The notes beneath the pieces are model-generated. The model had not been told where the DNA came from, did no database searches, and saw only the letters and a list, made by a program, of their open reading frames with translations. A stretch of 64,000 nucleotides of DNA from Anaerotruncus colihominis (GTDB taxonomy: Bacteria > Bacillota > Clostridia > Oscillospirales > Ruminococcaceae): assembly GCF_010206195.1 (NCBI RefSeq), contig NZ_VIQT01000018.1:17436-81435 (forward strand), written 5' to 3'. Below are positions 17,423-25,170 of this stretch, piece by piece. The translations under genes and the position numbers were made by a program. Position 1 is the first letter of the stretch; the number at the start of each line of letters is the position of its first letter.

Positions 17423-18703
17423 TTACCATGCGCGCGCCCCCGCCACATACTTGCCGCTGATATGGCGGTCGTCGGAGAGGTAAACAACGCGCTCAAGCCG
17501 CTGTGCGGGCGTCAAGGGCTGCGGATGCGGCAGCCCGGCGTCGTCGATGATAAGCGCGTCGAATTCATATCCCGCCTCAAACGAGCCGACCTTGCCAAAG
17601 AACGCGCCGCCGCCCTTTGTACCCAGATAAAACGCCTCCGATACGGTCAGTGGGGCGAGCGAATCGTCCGTCAGGCGCCAGCGCAGCTTTGAAGCCTGGA
17701 TTGCGTCGCTCATCGCGCGGAACATGGAATCGGAGAAGCCGCCGGCCACATCGGTGCCGAGCCCCACATTCATCCCGCGCGCAAGATATGTGCGCACCGG
17801 CGCGACGCCCGAACAGATGTTCATGTTCGACGCCGCACAGTGCGCGATGAATACGCCGCGCCGCTTCATCAGGTCGATTTCCGCGTCCGAGCTGTGCACG
17901 CAGTGCGCCATAACCGTCGGACAGCCGCCGCCGAACAGCCCAAAGCGGTCGTATGCGTCGCCGTAAAAATCCGCCTCCGGGCAGAGCTGGCGCACCCACT
18001 CGATTTCCGAATAATTTTCCGACAGATGCGACTGCACCGGCAGCCCCGTCGACTGCTGGAGCGCGCCCAGGCCGCGCATCAGCTCGTCGGTGCACGAGGG
18101 GATAAAGCGCGGCGTCAGAATGGGCGACACGTTTTTGAATTTGCCGGCGCAGTCCTCCAGCCAATGCCGCGTCTCGTCGAGCGAAACGGCCGCGCTTTGC
18201 TCGCGCAGGCTGTCGGGACAGTTGCGGTCCATATTGACCTTGCCGACCATCGCGCGGATTCCCGTCCGCTCCAAAAGTTCCATCAGGCAAAGCGTAGCCG
18301 GCGCATGGACCGTTGCGAACACACAGGCGCGCGTTGTCGCGCCGCGCGACAGAGCGTCGGCGAACAGCGTGTAAGCGCGTTTTGCGTAATCGATGTCGCA
18401 AAACTTCGCCTCCTCCGGGAAGGTGTGCGTCTCCAGCCAATCGAGCAGCTCGAGATCCATGCCAAGCCCGCGGTAGGAATACTGCGGCGCGTGCAGGTGC
18501 AGGTCAACCAGCCCCGGTATAATCAGCTTTTGTCCGCAGTCCTCCACATGGACGCCGTCAAATCGCTCCGGCAGCCTGTCAAACACGCCGGCCGAACGGC
18601 CGTTTTCACAGACGGCATAGCCCTGTTCCACAACAGTAAACCCACTGGGCGCGGCCGTGTAAACAATATCGCCTTTGAGGGCAAAGGTTTTTTCCTGGTT
18701 CAT
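17423..18703 (-). CDS. guaD: Guanine deaminase
   Basis: A 426-residue amidohydrolase that converts guanine to xanthine and ammonia. It shows the guanine-deaminase versions of the metal motifs: DLHLHAPQYSYRGLG, QSHLSENYSEIEWV, AHCVHSSDAE and GTDVAGGFS, plus FTPRFIPSC-like LTPRFIPSCTDELM. The length agrees with the family. The ATG at 18703 has GGCAGGAGG upstream. Its promoter region contains AATAAGACATAC, a variant of the HutC-type operator, and the regulator gene is divergent. Confidence 0.92.
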   Translation of the reverse strand: MNQEKTFALKGDIVYTAAPSGFTVVEQGYAVCENGRSAGVFDRLPERFDGVHVEDCGQKLIIPGLVDLHLHAPQYSYRGLGMDLELLDWLETHTFPEEAKFCDIDYAKRAYTLFADALSRGATTRACVFATVHAPATLCLMELLERTGIRAMVGKVNMDRNCPDSLREQSAAVSLDETRHWLEDCAGKFKNVSPILTPRFIPSCTDELMRGLGALQQSTGLPVQSHLSENYSEIEWVRQLCPEADFYGDAYDRFGLFGGGCPTVMAHCVHSSDAEIDLMKRRGVFIAHCAASNMNICSGVAPVRTYLARGMNVGLGTDVAGGFSDSMFRAMSDAIQASKLRWRLTDDSLAPLTVSEAFYLGTKGGGAFFGKVGSFEAGYEFDALIIDDAGLPHPQPLTPAQRLERVVYLSDDRHISGKYVAGARAW

Positions 18704-18761
18704 TCGGTTCCTCCTGCCGCTATTTTGGGCGGCGCTTGTCTTTTTATAAAATTTTGAGTAT

Positions 18762-18777
18762 AATAAGACATACCATT
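18762..18777. promoter_or_regulatory. Variant HutC-type operator near the guaD promoter
   Basis: AATAAGACATACCATT matches the left two thirds of AATAAGTCATACTTATT (18830-18846). It lies about 60 bp before the guaD start. Confidence 0.4.
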
Positions 18778-18829
18778 GCACAATACAACCGCACGCGCGC
18801 GCTATTCATTGGAAACTATATGAAAAATT

Positions 18830-18846
18830 AATAAGTCATACTTATT
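18830..18846. promoter_or_regulatory. Palindromic operator beside the HutC-type regulator
   Basis: AATAAGTCATACTTATT is a perfect inverted repeat (AATAAGT-CAT-ACTTATT) in the guaD / regulator intergenic region, 107 bp before the regulator start. Its form fits a GntR-family dimer. Confidence 0.65.
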
Positions 18847-18953
18847 ACCGCCTTCATTTTAACAGATATGCCCTGACAAAACAAGGACCATTTTCCATAA
18901 AAGATATTCAGAAGAATTGTTAATTTCTTACAGCCGCGGGCGGTTATTTCCTG

Positions 18954-19724
18954 ATGAAAGAAGCTGAAAATACGATGATGCCGGAATATGAATTGCCGCA
19001 TCTGGGTGGAAAGCTGATGTCCACCCAGGTCAGCGCCCTGCTGATCAAGGAATTGACCGGCGGCGTATTCGCCCAATCGGAACGTCTGCCGTCGGAGGTG
19101 GAGCTTGCCGAGCGCCTGGGCGTCAGCCGCACCGTTATCCGCGATGCGCTCTCCGATCTTGAGCGCGAAGGTCTGATTGACCGCGTGCGCGGCATCGGCA
19201 CGGTGATCAACCGCGAAATTGTCAATCTGAAAAGCCGCCTTGATCTAAAGCTGGAATATAACGAGCTGATTCTCGCAGCCGGGCACAGCCCGCGCAGCGA
19301 CAGCCTGTCGCTGCGCGTGGAGCAGGCCGACGAGCAGTTGGCCGAAACGCTGCGCATTGACGCGGGCGCGGGCGTCATCGTCTGTGAAAAACGCGTGCTG
19401 GCTGGCGATACGCCTGTTATTTACTCCATCGACTACCTTGCCCTGTCGCTCTTTGATGGGATGGATTATGCCGCCATCGACTGGACAAAGCCGATCTTTG
19501 ATATCCTCGACCGCTGCTGCGGGCTGACTGTCATCACTGACATCGCGCATGTTTGCGCCACAAACGCCACGCCCGCTATCCGGCGGCTGTTACAGGTCCC
19601 GCACGGCGGCGCGCTGCTCATGCTCGACGAGGTGGGCTTCTGCCGTTTGAGCCGCCCGGTACTGCGCTCGCTCGAATTTTATACCAGTTTCTTCGACTTC
19701 ACCATGCTGCGCAAAAAGTTCTGA
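18954..19724 (+). CDS. GntR-family (HutC subfamily) transcriptional regulator
   Basis: A protein of up to 256 residues with a GntR winged HTH (about 22-88; FAQSERLPSEVELAERLGVS, then RTVIRDALSDLEREGLI) and a C-terminal UTRA ligand-binding domain. Its place divergent from guaD, and the shared palindrome upstream of xdhA, suggest it controls purine breakdown genes in response to a purine ligand. The start is uncertain: the ATG at 18954 has no good ribosome site, while the ATG at 19017 follows GGTGGAAAG and lies just before the HTH. Confidence 0.85.
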   Translation: MKEAENTMMPEYELPHLGGKLMSTQVSALLIKELTGGVFAQSERLPSEVELAERLGVSRTVIRDALSDLEREGLIDRVRGIGTVINREIVNLKSRLDLKLEYNELILAAGHSPRSDSLSLRVEQADEQLAETLRIDAGAGVIVCEKRVLAGDTPVIYSIDYLALSLFDGMDYAAIDWTKPIFDILDRCCGLTVITDIAHVCATNATPAIRRLLQVPHGGALLMLDEVGFCRLSRPVLRSLEFYTSFFDFTMLRKKF

Positions 19725-19733
19725 CGAAACCAT

Positions 19734-19765
19734 AAAGGGGGCGTCCCGGCGGGACGCCCCCTTTT
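19734..19765. terminator. Bidirectional terminator
   Basis: AAAGGGGGCGTCCC / GGGACGCCCCCTTTT separated by GGC, with T runs in both directions. It lies between the regulator and the oadG-like gene, which converge. Confidence 0.85.
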
Positions 19766-19766
19766 A

Positions 19767-19931
19767 TCAGCCCTGCGCTTTGCCGGGCGGCTCCTCCTCA
19801 TCCGCCCCGAAGCGTCCCAGCAGGGCCACAACGCCCATAATAATCAGCATGACGGCGAAGATCCCGCCCATGCCAAGCCCCATAATTTTCAGCGACGCAA
19901 TCAAATCCGCCGCCACCACAGCGTCAAACAT
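19767..19931 (-). CDS. Small OadG-like membrane protein
   Basis: A 54-residue protein with one membrane helix (about residues 16-40, MGLGMGGIFAVMLIIMGVVA) and a short acidic, Pro-containing tail (GADEEEPPGK). Size, topology and position right after the beta subunit gene fit the gamma (OadG) subunit of sodium-pumping decarboxylases, which anchors and assembles the complex. GGGAGG precedes the ATG at 19931. No alpha or biotin-carrier gene is next to it. Confidence 0.7.
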   Translation of the reverse strand: MFDAVVAADLIASLKIMGLGMGGIFAVMLIIMGVVALLGRFGADEEEPPGKAQG

Positions 19932-19950
19932 ATCTGTATTTCCTCCCTTG

Positions 19951-21105
19951 TCAAATGAACCGCGGCACCAGGTGCAGGATGATGCCGCCCGCTATGACCG
20001 ATCCAATCTGTCCGGAAACATTGGCGCCGATCGCGTGCATCAAAAGATGGTTCTGGCGGTCCTCCTTTGTCGCCATGCTCTGGACCACGCGCGCCGACAT
20101 CGGAAACGCCGAGATGCCGGCCGCGCCGATCATCGGGTTGATTTTGTTTTTGGAAAACACGTTTAACAGCTTGGCGACAAGCACGCCGCCGATTGTGTCC
20201 ATCACAAACGCAATCAAACCGATGCACAGGATAAACAGCGTCTCGCCGCGCACAAAATCCTCGGCGCGCATGGAGAAGGAAATCGTAAGCCCAAGCAGAA
20301 GCGTGATGATATTTGCAAACTCATTGCGCGCCGTCTGCGCGAGCGAGTCAAGCACGCCGCATTCGCGCAGCAGGTTTCCGAACATCAAAAAGCCGACAAG
20401 CGCCACGGAGGTTGGCGCGACAAATCCGGCGATCATGGTGACGATGATCGGAAACAGAATCCGCGTGCGCCGGCTGACCGTTTTCGGATTATACGGCATC
20501 CGGATCATGCGCTCCTTTTTGGTTGTGACCAAACGGATTGCAGCCGGCTGCACAATCGGCACCAACGCCATATAGGAATACGCCGCTACCGCAATCGCTC
20601 CCATATAAGGAGAATTGAAAATTTGTGAAACCAGAATCGCCGTCGGGCCGTCGGCCGCGCCGATCACACCGATGGACGCGGCGTCCATGAGCGTCATATC
20701 AAGCCCGAACAGCGGCGCGAGCAGCACTGTCGCGCTCAGCGCGAAAAAGACGCCGAACTGGGCGGCCGCGCCGAAGATCATCATACGCGGATTTGAAAGC
20801 AGCGGCCCAAAATCGATCATCGCGCCGATGCCGATAAACAACAGGATCGGCATCGCCTCGGACGCCTGGATCGCCGTTTCAAACAACCACTGGATGACGC
20901 CGCGCGATTCAATCCCGCCTTGCAGCATCTGATCGAGCGCCCCGGAAAAAGGCAGATTGACCAGAATCGAACCAAACCCCATCGGCAGCAGCAGGGCCGG
21001 TTCAAATCCCTTTTTCACCGCGAGCCAGATCAGCACGCCGCCGATTACATACATCACCGCCTGCCGCCATGTGACCGCCAAAATGCCGGACAACAGAAAT
21101 TCCAT
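19951..21105 (-). CDS. Sodium ion-translocating decarboxylase beta subunit (OadB/GcdB family)
   Basis: A 384-residue multi-helix membrane protein. Family signatures include LPMGFGSILVNLPFSG, LLFIGIGAMIDFGPLLSNP, AASIGVIGAADGPTAI and GAAGISAFPMSARVVQ. Known relatives couple decarboxylation of a carboxybiotin to sodium export, together with alpha, biotin-carrier and gamma subunits. Only beta and a gamma-like protein are here, so the partners must be encoded elsewhere or the protein acts alone. The ATG at 21105 follows AGGAAGG by 8 bases. A riboswitch-like leader and terminator precede it. Confidence 0.9.
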   Translation of the reverse strand: MEFLLSGILAVTWRQAVMYVIGGVLIWLAVKKGFEPALLLPMGFGSILVNLPFSGALDQMLQGGIESRGVIQWLFETAIQASEAMPILLFIGIGAMIDFGPLLSNPRMMIFGAAAQFGVFFALSATVLLAPLFGLDMTLMDAASIGVIGAADGPTAILVSQIFNSPYMGAIAVAAYSYMALVPIVQPAAIRLVTTKKERMIRMPYNPKTVSRRTRILFPIIVTMIAGFVAPTSVALVGFLMFGNLLRECGVLDSLAQTARNEFANIITLLLGLTISFSMRAEDFVRGETLFILCIGLIAFVMDTIGGVLVAKLLNVFSKNKINPMIGAAGISAFPMSARVVQSMATKEDRQNHLLMHAIGANVSGQIGSVIAGGIILHLVPRFI

Positions 21106-21153
21106 AAACTGCACCTTCCTTTTGTCACTCAGTATGCCCCCAAATGTACAAAT

Positions 21154-21195
21154 AAAAAGACCTGTGTTTCTCCACTTTGGAAAAACACAGGTCTT
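21154..21195 (-). terminator. Leader terminator in front of oadB
   Basis: On the minus strand AAGACCTGTGTTT and AAACACAGGTCTT form a long stem followed by TTTATTTG. The 5' arm overlaps the 3' side of the predicted aptamer, so ligand binding and termination would exclude each other. Confidence 0.8.
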
Positions 21196-21278
21196 GTCAT
21201 TTCAAGCTGAACCATGGCTAACCAGCCCGTGATGTTGATTCAACTGCGCCTGTTGCGCCGACTACTCCCCTGGGAGCT
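21190..21278 (-). promoter_or_regulatory. Candidate yybP-ykoY (Mn2+) type riboswitch
   Basis: The leader RNA starts about 21288. It contains CAGGGGAGTAG (the yybP-ykoY L1 loop consensus GGGGAGUAG), then TCAACAT, and closes with ACAAGACCTG, which can pair with the first CAGG. The known Lactococcus aptamer has the same order: AGGGGAGUAG, GUUGACAU, GCAAGACCU. The terminator shares the last strand, which predicts that ligand binding turns the gene on. Assignment is from remembered consensus, not a covariance search; a Na+ riboswitch class is the main alternative, given the gene. Confidence 0.6.
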
Positions 21279-21294
21279 ATTTTACTATACGCCT

Positions 21295-21323
21295 ATCATA
21301 GCACAGCAGGAAACATCTGTCAA
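21295..21323 (-). promoter_or_regulatory. Consensus promoter for the oadB leader
   Basis: Minus strand TTGACA (21318-21323), 17-bp spacer, TATGAT (21295-21300). Confidence 0.85.
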
Positions 21324-21341
21324 GACAGCTGGCCTGTCCCA

Positions 21342-21370
21342 TTGAAAAGGGATGCTTCCCATGCTACAAT
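21342..21370 (+). promoter_or_regulatory. Promoter for the alpha/beta hydrolase gene
   Basis: TTGAAA, 17-bp spacer, TACAAT, 27 bp before the start codon. Confidence 0.75.
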
Positions 21371-21397
21371 TGTTTTTAAAAAACAGAGGTACCGCAT

Positions 21398-22222
21398 ATG
21401 TTGATTGATATCGATCGTCACCTGATAAACTGCCATATTGTCGGCGAGGGAAAGCCTGTGTTTCTCCTGCATGGACTTGGCTGTGACCACCGGCTGATGA
21501 TGGGTTGTATGGAGCCTGTTTTCGCGCGTTATTCCGCCTATCGGCGTATCTATATCGACCTGCCGGGAATGGGCGCGTCGGACGCGTCTTTGGACCTTTG
21601 CAGCTCCGACCGGATTCTCGCGCTGCTCAACCGGCTTGCCGAACGGCTCGCCGGCAGCGAGCCGTTCCTTTTAGCCGGCGAATCATACGGCGGTTATCTG
21701 GCGCAGGGGATGCTGGCGACCTGCCCACCCGGCCAGGTCGACGGCCTGCTGCTGATCTGTCCTGTCGTAATCGCAGCTCACGCCGAGCGGGACGTTCCCC
21801 CACACAAAATCCTGGCGGAGGACGGCGCGTTTCTCTCAAAGCTCCCGCCTGAGGAGCGCACGCGTTTCGAGGAATATGCCGTCATCGCTGATCAAGATAC
21901 CTATGCGCGTTATAAAAACGAGCTGCTTCCGGGAATTCTCGCTGCGGATCGCCCCTTTTTGGAGGGCCTCGCAAAACAATATACGTTTTCCTTTGATCTG
22001 CGCCAAAAAATTGACACGCTTTGTTACGATCGCCCCGTCCTTCTCATCGCCGGGCGGCAGGACGGGTGCGTTGGCTACCGCGATCTGTGGCGGACCGTCG
22101 AAAACTATCCCCGCGCCACCTATGCCGTGCTGGATTTCGCCGGTCACAATCTTCAGATCGAACAGCCCGCGCTTTTTAACAGCCTCGTTGAAAACTGGCT
22201 TGAACGGTTGGATCGTTGCTGA
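21398..22222 (+). CDS. Alpha/beta hydrolase
   Basis: A 274-residue soluble hydrolase of the alpha/beta fold. It has HGLGCDHR (oxyanion-hole region), the nucleophile elbow GESYGG (Ser96), a candidate acid in GRQDGCV and the catalytic His in AGHNLQIEQP near the C-terminus. Substrate is unknown. It is a single-gene unit with its own promoter and terminator. Ribosome site CAGAGG lies 10 bases before the ATG. Confidence 0.85.
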   Translation: MLIDIDRHLINCHIVGEGKPVFLLHGLGCDHRLMMGCMEPVFARYSAYRRIYIDLPGMGASDASLDLCSSDRILALLNRLAERLAGSEPFLLAGESYGGYLAQGMLATCPPGQVDGLLLICPVVIAAHAERDVPPHKILAEDGAFLSKLPPEERTRFEEYAVIADQDTYARYKNELLPGILAADRPFLEGLAKQYTFSFDLRQKIDTLCYDRPVLLIAGRQDGCVGYRDLWRTVENYPRATYAVLDFAGHNLQIEQPALFNSLVENWLERLDRC

Positions 22223-22235
22223 ACGCGTCGGTCGG

Positions 22236-22285
22236 AAAAAGCCCCGAAGGGCCGCTGTTCGACAGCGGCCCTTCGGGGCTTTTTT
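22236..22285. terminator. Bidirectional terminator
   Basis: AAAAAGCCCCGAAGGGCCGC and its inverse flank a short loop, with T runs on both strands, between the hydrolase and the convergent UPF0340 gene. Confidence 0.9.
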
Positions 22286-22305
22286 ATATTCGTTATCTCT
22301 TCTAA

Positions 22306-22857
22306 TTACAACAGCGCGTCGTTATAATGCGCACGAACGCCGCCGATATATTTGGGCCTCGTGCGCGCACAGACGACATGCGCCTGCCCAATCGCGCGCA
22401 CAGACAGCCGCAGCGGAACGGCCACCTCACGCAGATGCATCCCAATCAAGGTGTCCCCGATATCGATACCGGCATGCGCACGCAGATGCTCCACAACAGC
22501 CGGCGCAGCAAACGCCTGATACGCCGCCGCGGCAAACGAGCCGCCAGCCTTTGGCTGCGGCACAGCGTTTACTTCGTCAAGGCCATAAGCCCGCACAAGC
22601 GCCCGCTCCACAACCAGCGCGCGGTTCAGATGCTCGCAGCACTGCGCCGCCAAATAAATCCCATTTTTACAAAGCGCGGGATAGATCCCTGAGAACACGG
22701 CCGCAGCCGCTTGTGTGCTCGACGCGGCGCCGATACGCCCGCCCATTACCTCGCTCGACGAACAGCCGACAACAAGAATATCGCCGCGTGAAAGGTGCGC
22801 CGTCTCCAGCAATTCCAACACTGCGGTACGGGATTGTTCTCTGATTTCTTCCAGCAT
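22306..22857 (-). CDS. UPF0340 / TIGR01440 family protein (YwlG-like)
   Basis: A 183-residue protein of the conserved YwlG family of unknown function, recognised by ILVVGCSSSEVMGGRIG, AAVFSGIYP, AAQCCEHLNRALVVER, and the C-terminal DIGDTLIGMHLREVAVPLR. The ATG at 22857 has CAGGAGG upstream. No function is known for the family; Bacillus members are non-essential cytosolic proteins. Confidence 0.85.
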   Translation of the reverse strand: MLEEIREQSRTAVLELLETAHLSRGDILVVGCSSSEVMGGRIGAASSTQAAAAVFSGIYPALCKNGIYLAAQCCEHLNRALVVERALVRAYGLDEVNAVPQPKAGGSFAAAAYQAFAAPAVVEHLRAHAGIDIGDTLIGMHLREVAVPLRLSVRAIGQAHVVCARTRPKYIGGVRAHYNDALL

Positions 22858-22911
22858 TCCGCCAGCCTCCTGTCTCTCATTTATTTGTATCATATCCATA
22901 CATTTATAACT

Positions 22912-23157
22912 TTACTCAATCGATGCCCTTTGCTGCTCCAACCACTTGGTCAGCTGATCCAATCCATCCTCATCAAGAGAAAATGCTTCGGAGCGCACAT
23001 CCTGCGCCTTTTCAAAGCAGTAGGTTCGGTAAGCGTATGCTTTCAACACGCCATCCTCGGGCGAAATCCGGAACCGGAATTCCCCAAGGCTGCCTGTGAA
23101 CACATTTCCGCTTTTAAAAAAGTCGAGTCCCCGGATTTCAATCCTACTTTCTTTCAT
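22912..23157 (-). CDS. Small hypothetical protein
   Basis: An 81-residue acidic soluble protein without a recognised domain. The sequence has a beta-rich N-terminal part (IEIRGLDFFKSGNVFTGSLG, then EFRFRI) and a helical end (DGLDQLTKWLEQQRAS). It has a good ribosome site (GGGGGAT, 4 bases before the ATG), and the codon use fits its neighbours, so it is probably real. It could be a phage-derived or single-copy host gene at the edge of the prophage region. Confidence 0.6.
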   Translation of the reverse strand: MKESRIEIRGLDFFKSGNVFTGSLGEFRFRISPEDGVLKAYAYRTYCFEKAQDVRSEAFSLDEDGLDQLTKWLEQQRASIE

Positions 23158-23270
23158 GGCGATCCCCCAAAATCCACCGGCTTTTCATCTGCTTGCTACG
23201 GCTATGATAATATCACAAAACCGCAGCCTTTTCAATGAAAAAAAGCCAGAGTGCCGCTGAACATTCTAAT

Positions 23271-23306
23271 AAAAGAGAGAGGCGCCCAGCGGGCGCCTCT
23301 CTCTCT
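23271..23306 (-). terminator. Terminator after the lysis genes
   Basis: GAGAGAGGCGCCC and GGGCGCCTCTCTC form a stem, followed on the minus strand by TTTTATT. Confidence 0.75.
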
Positions 23307-23319
23307 CTTTAACAGTATA

Positions 23320-23691
23320 TCATTTCTTCTGCATCTGCCGGTACTCCTCCAGTAACATCTGATACTTTGCTTTGATCGACCCGTTCCATCCAGCGGCCAC
23401 ATATTTTTCCCCGGCCCGCAGACGCTCCTCAATTGGCAGCTTTTCCTCCAGGATTTCCATGACGAGCAGCCGTCTGTGATCTTCCTGCGCATGTGTTTCC
23501 AAAATTTCAATGCGTGTATCCATCCGGTCAATACTGCCCTTGAGCGATTCAACCGCGCCGCACAGCTTTTCTGAATTTTCCTTTCCCTGCGCACGGTCTT
23601 TTCGGCCGCTTGAATGAATCGCCAGCACAATTGGGGTCACTGCCGTCAGCACTGCGACAAATAACGGAACAAACCGTTCAAGCAGCTCCAT
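23320..23691 (-). CDS. Phage lysis-associated membrane protein (XhlA/holin-like)
   Basis: A 123-residue protein with one N-terminal membrane helix (about residues 7-26, FVPLFVAVLTAVTPIVLAI), then a charged coiled-coil region (about 35-70) and a basic end. This layout matches small phage proteins that accompany endolysins, but no family signature is certain. It overlaps the lysozyme gene by 14 bp on the same strand and has AGGAG upstream, so the two are co-translated. Confidence 0.6.
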   Translation of the reverse strand: MELLERFVPLFVAVLTAVTPIVLAIHSSGRKDRAQGKENSEKLCGAVESLKGSIDRMDTRIEILETHAQEDHRRLLVMEILEEKLPIEERLRAGEKYVAAGWNGSIKAKYQMLLEEYRQMQKK

Positions 23692-24475
23692 GCCCCAACT
23701 CCTCCAGCATCCGTTTCACTGATCTAAGCGCCGCCGCAAGATCGTCCCGCAGGCCTTCCAGCTCTGTTTTGGGTATAGAAATCGTTTCTTCCTCAGACGT
23801 GCCGGGCGCACCAGGCTTGTCCTCACGCGTCCAGCCGTTGAGCAGATTCGCCCGGATGATCTCCGGATAGTCCCGGTAGCAGGCGTTGATGTCGACCGGC
23901 ACAGAAATGCCGTCTACGCGCCCTACAAAGCCCGGCACATCCCCATGATGCTGCCACATCCCGTAACTGCCGGTGTAGGTGCATTTTGGGGCGTACTGCG
24001 CAACCCACTTGTCATACGCTTCAAGCTGCCTGTCGTCCACCCAGTGTTGCAGCCAGTTGGTCGAGGCGTACAGCCCCGCATAGTACCCGGCGTCCTCCAG
24101 AACCTTCAGGAACGCCTTGGCCATATCGGTGCGAAGCTGCTTGTTTTTCCCGACGCCCCACTGCCCGCACGGGCTGTCATATTCCTGGTCCATATACACC
24201 GGATAGGTTGGACGCAGGCCGTCAAGCGCCTTGACGAACGCCGCCGCCTCCTTTTGCGCCTCGGCGACCGTTACGGCGTCGCTCCACCAGTACGCGCCCC
24301 AGTCAAGCCCTGCGGCCAGCACGGCTGGCAGGTATTTCTGACGAAACGTCCCCATCTCCCGCAGGCCCTGCCCGGCCTTGATGACCACAAAGCGGACGCC
24401 GTCCGCCTTCACGCGCTCAAAATCAATGTCCCCCTGATGCGATGAAATATCGATGCCTTTGATGACTTCTCCCAT
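23678..24475 (-). CDS. GH25 lysozyme (phage endolysin)
   Basis: A 265-residue muramidase. The GH25 domain covers about residues 4-205, with the N-terminal KGIDISSHQGDIDF (catalytic Asp region), YPVYMDQEYDS carrying the D-x-E pair, YAGLYAST and MWQHHGDVPG. The remaining ~55 residues are a helical tail. There is no signal peptide, as in holin-dependent phage endolysins. A truncated relative, about 80 percent identical over its first 65 codons, lies at 41713-41909. Confidence 0.92.
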   Translation of the reverse strand: MGEVIKGIDISSHQGDIDFERVKADGVRFVVIKAGQGLREMGTFRQKYLPAVLAAGLDWGAYWWSDAVTVAEAQKEAAAFVKALDGLRPTYPVYMDQEYDSPCGQWGVGKNKQLRTDMAKAFLKVLEDAGYYAGLYASTNWLQHWVDDRQLEAYDKWVAQYAPKCTYTGSYGMWQHHGDVPGFVGRVDGISVPVDINACYRDYPEIIRANLLNGWTREDKPGAPGTSEEETISIPKTELEGLRDDLAAALRSVKRMLEELGHGAA

Positions 24476-24494
24476 TTATCGTCCCCCCATATTA

Positions 24495-24542
24495 GGGGCT
24501 GTTTGAACAATCCAGCAATTCTTCTATTTTCAAACAAGCCCC
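24495..24542. mobile_element. MITE family C, copy 1 (48 bp)
   Basis: GGGGCTGTTTGAA and TTCAAACAAGCCCC face each other around a 20-bp centre. The ends resemble those of MITE B. A sister copy is at 55761-55812. Confidence 0.65.
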
Positions 24543-24711
24543 AGAAACACCGTTAAGTAATTACATATAAGTACAATTTTCAAGCAAAATCCAGATAATT
24601 CTTATACTATAATTAATTTGTCAAGAGTGTTGACACCCTTGCGATAAAACGTGACTGATTCATACAATTATTTCCATAAACCATTATAAAACGAGGTGGG
24701 AGGAAATAATT

Positions 24712-24960
24712 ATGAAGTACAATGAATCCAGAGTGATTTTGGCATGTAACCTTTTGGAATACCGTGCGCAGAAGCAGATCAGCCAGGAGGAGATGGCGTT
24801 TCAAATCGATCTCAGCGTCAAAAGCTATGCAGAAATCGAACGCGCAAAGGTCCATACAAACCTGGAAATACTCGACCGTATCGGCCAAGTGACAGGTATG
24901 CTTCCCGCCCAGCTATTGACGCCTCTTTGCCAGAGAATCCCCATAACTGCCAATCAATAG
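24712..24960 (+). CDS. Small XRE-family HTH regulator
   Basis: An 82-residue protein made almost wholly of a lambda-repressor-like HTH (about residues 10-65; RAQKQISQEEMAFQIDLSVK then SYAEIERA). The ATG follows GGGAGGAAATAATT. It is related to the product of 41317-41529 and to the remnant at 41961-42071; all three end with a LLTP-containing segment. Divergent from the lysozyme gene, it may control the lysis cassette. Confidence 0.85.
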   Translation: MKYNESRVILACNLLEYRAQKQISQEEMAFQIDLSVKSYAEIERAKVHTNLEILDRIGQVTGMLPAQLLTPLCQRIPITANQ

Positions 24961-24983
24961 GCCGCAGGGCAAAGGGCCGGCGG

Positions 24984-25008
24984 CTTGACAGACTCCCCCG
25001 CTGCGGAG
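24984..25008 (+). promoter_or_regulatory. Predicted promoter of the antisense RNA
   Basis: TTGACA followed after an 18-bp spacer by CATAAT. It is the only good promoter between the XRE gene and the terminator at 25068-25112. Confidence 0.55.
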
Positions 25009-25014
25009 CATAAT

Positions 25015-25116
25015 AAAGACAAAGAGGCGCTATCCACAGACGGTTAGCACCTACAGAATAGCTAAAAGATTAGCCGCTTCATGTGAAGGTGAGGGCGGCT
25101 AATCTTTTTTTATTGC
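25015..25116 (+). ncRNA. Predicted antitoxin RNA convergent with a small toxin gene
   Basis: A transcript of about 100 nt would run from the 24984-25008 promoter to a strong terminator (GATTAGCCGC / GCGGCTAATC followed by TTTTTTTATT). Its last 18 nt are antisense to the end of the toxin gene at 25099-25170. This matches type I toxin-antitoxin pairs of the TxpA/RatA layout, where converging RNAs overlap at their 3' ends. The RNA has no convincing coding frame. Confidence 0.6.
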
Positions 25117-25170
25117 AATTATGTAACCCGTGGCCAAAATCAGCACAAGGGTGACCCAACCATAGTCCAT
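25099..25170 (-). CDS. Predicted type I toxin peptide (23 residues)
   Basis: The peptide starts MDYGWVTLVLILATGYII and ends AIKKD: one hydrophobic helix with a lysine-rich end, typical of holin-like type I toxins of Firmicutes. The ribosome site AAGGGGGCG lies in the right place but can be locked in the hairpin GCCCC-TGAAA-GGGGGC (25172-25188), a usual feature of such toxins. An antisense RNA overlaps the stop codon. It lies inside the prophage-like region, as TxpA does. It is too short for normal gene finders. Confidence 0.65.
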   Translation of the reverse strand: MDYGWVTLVLILATGYIIAIKKD

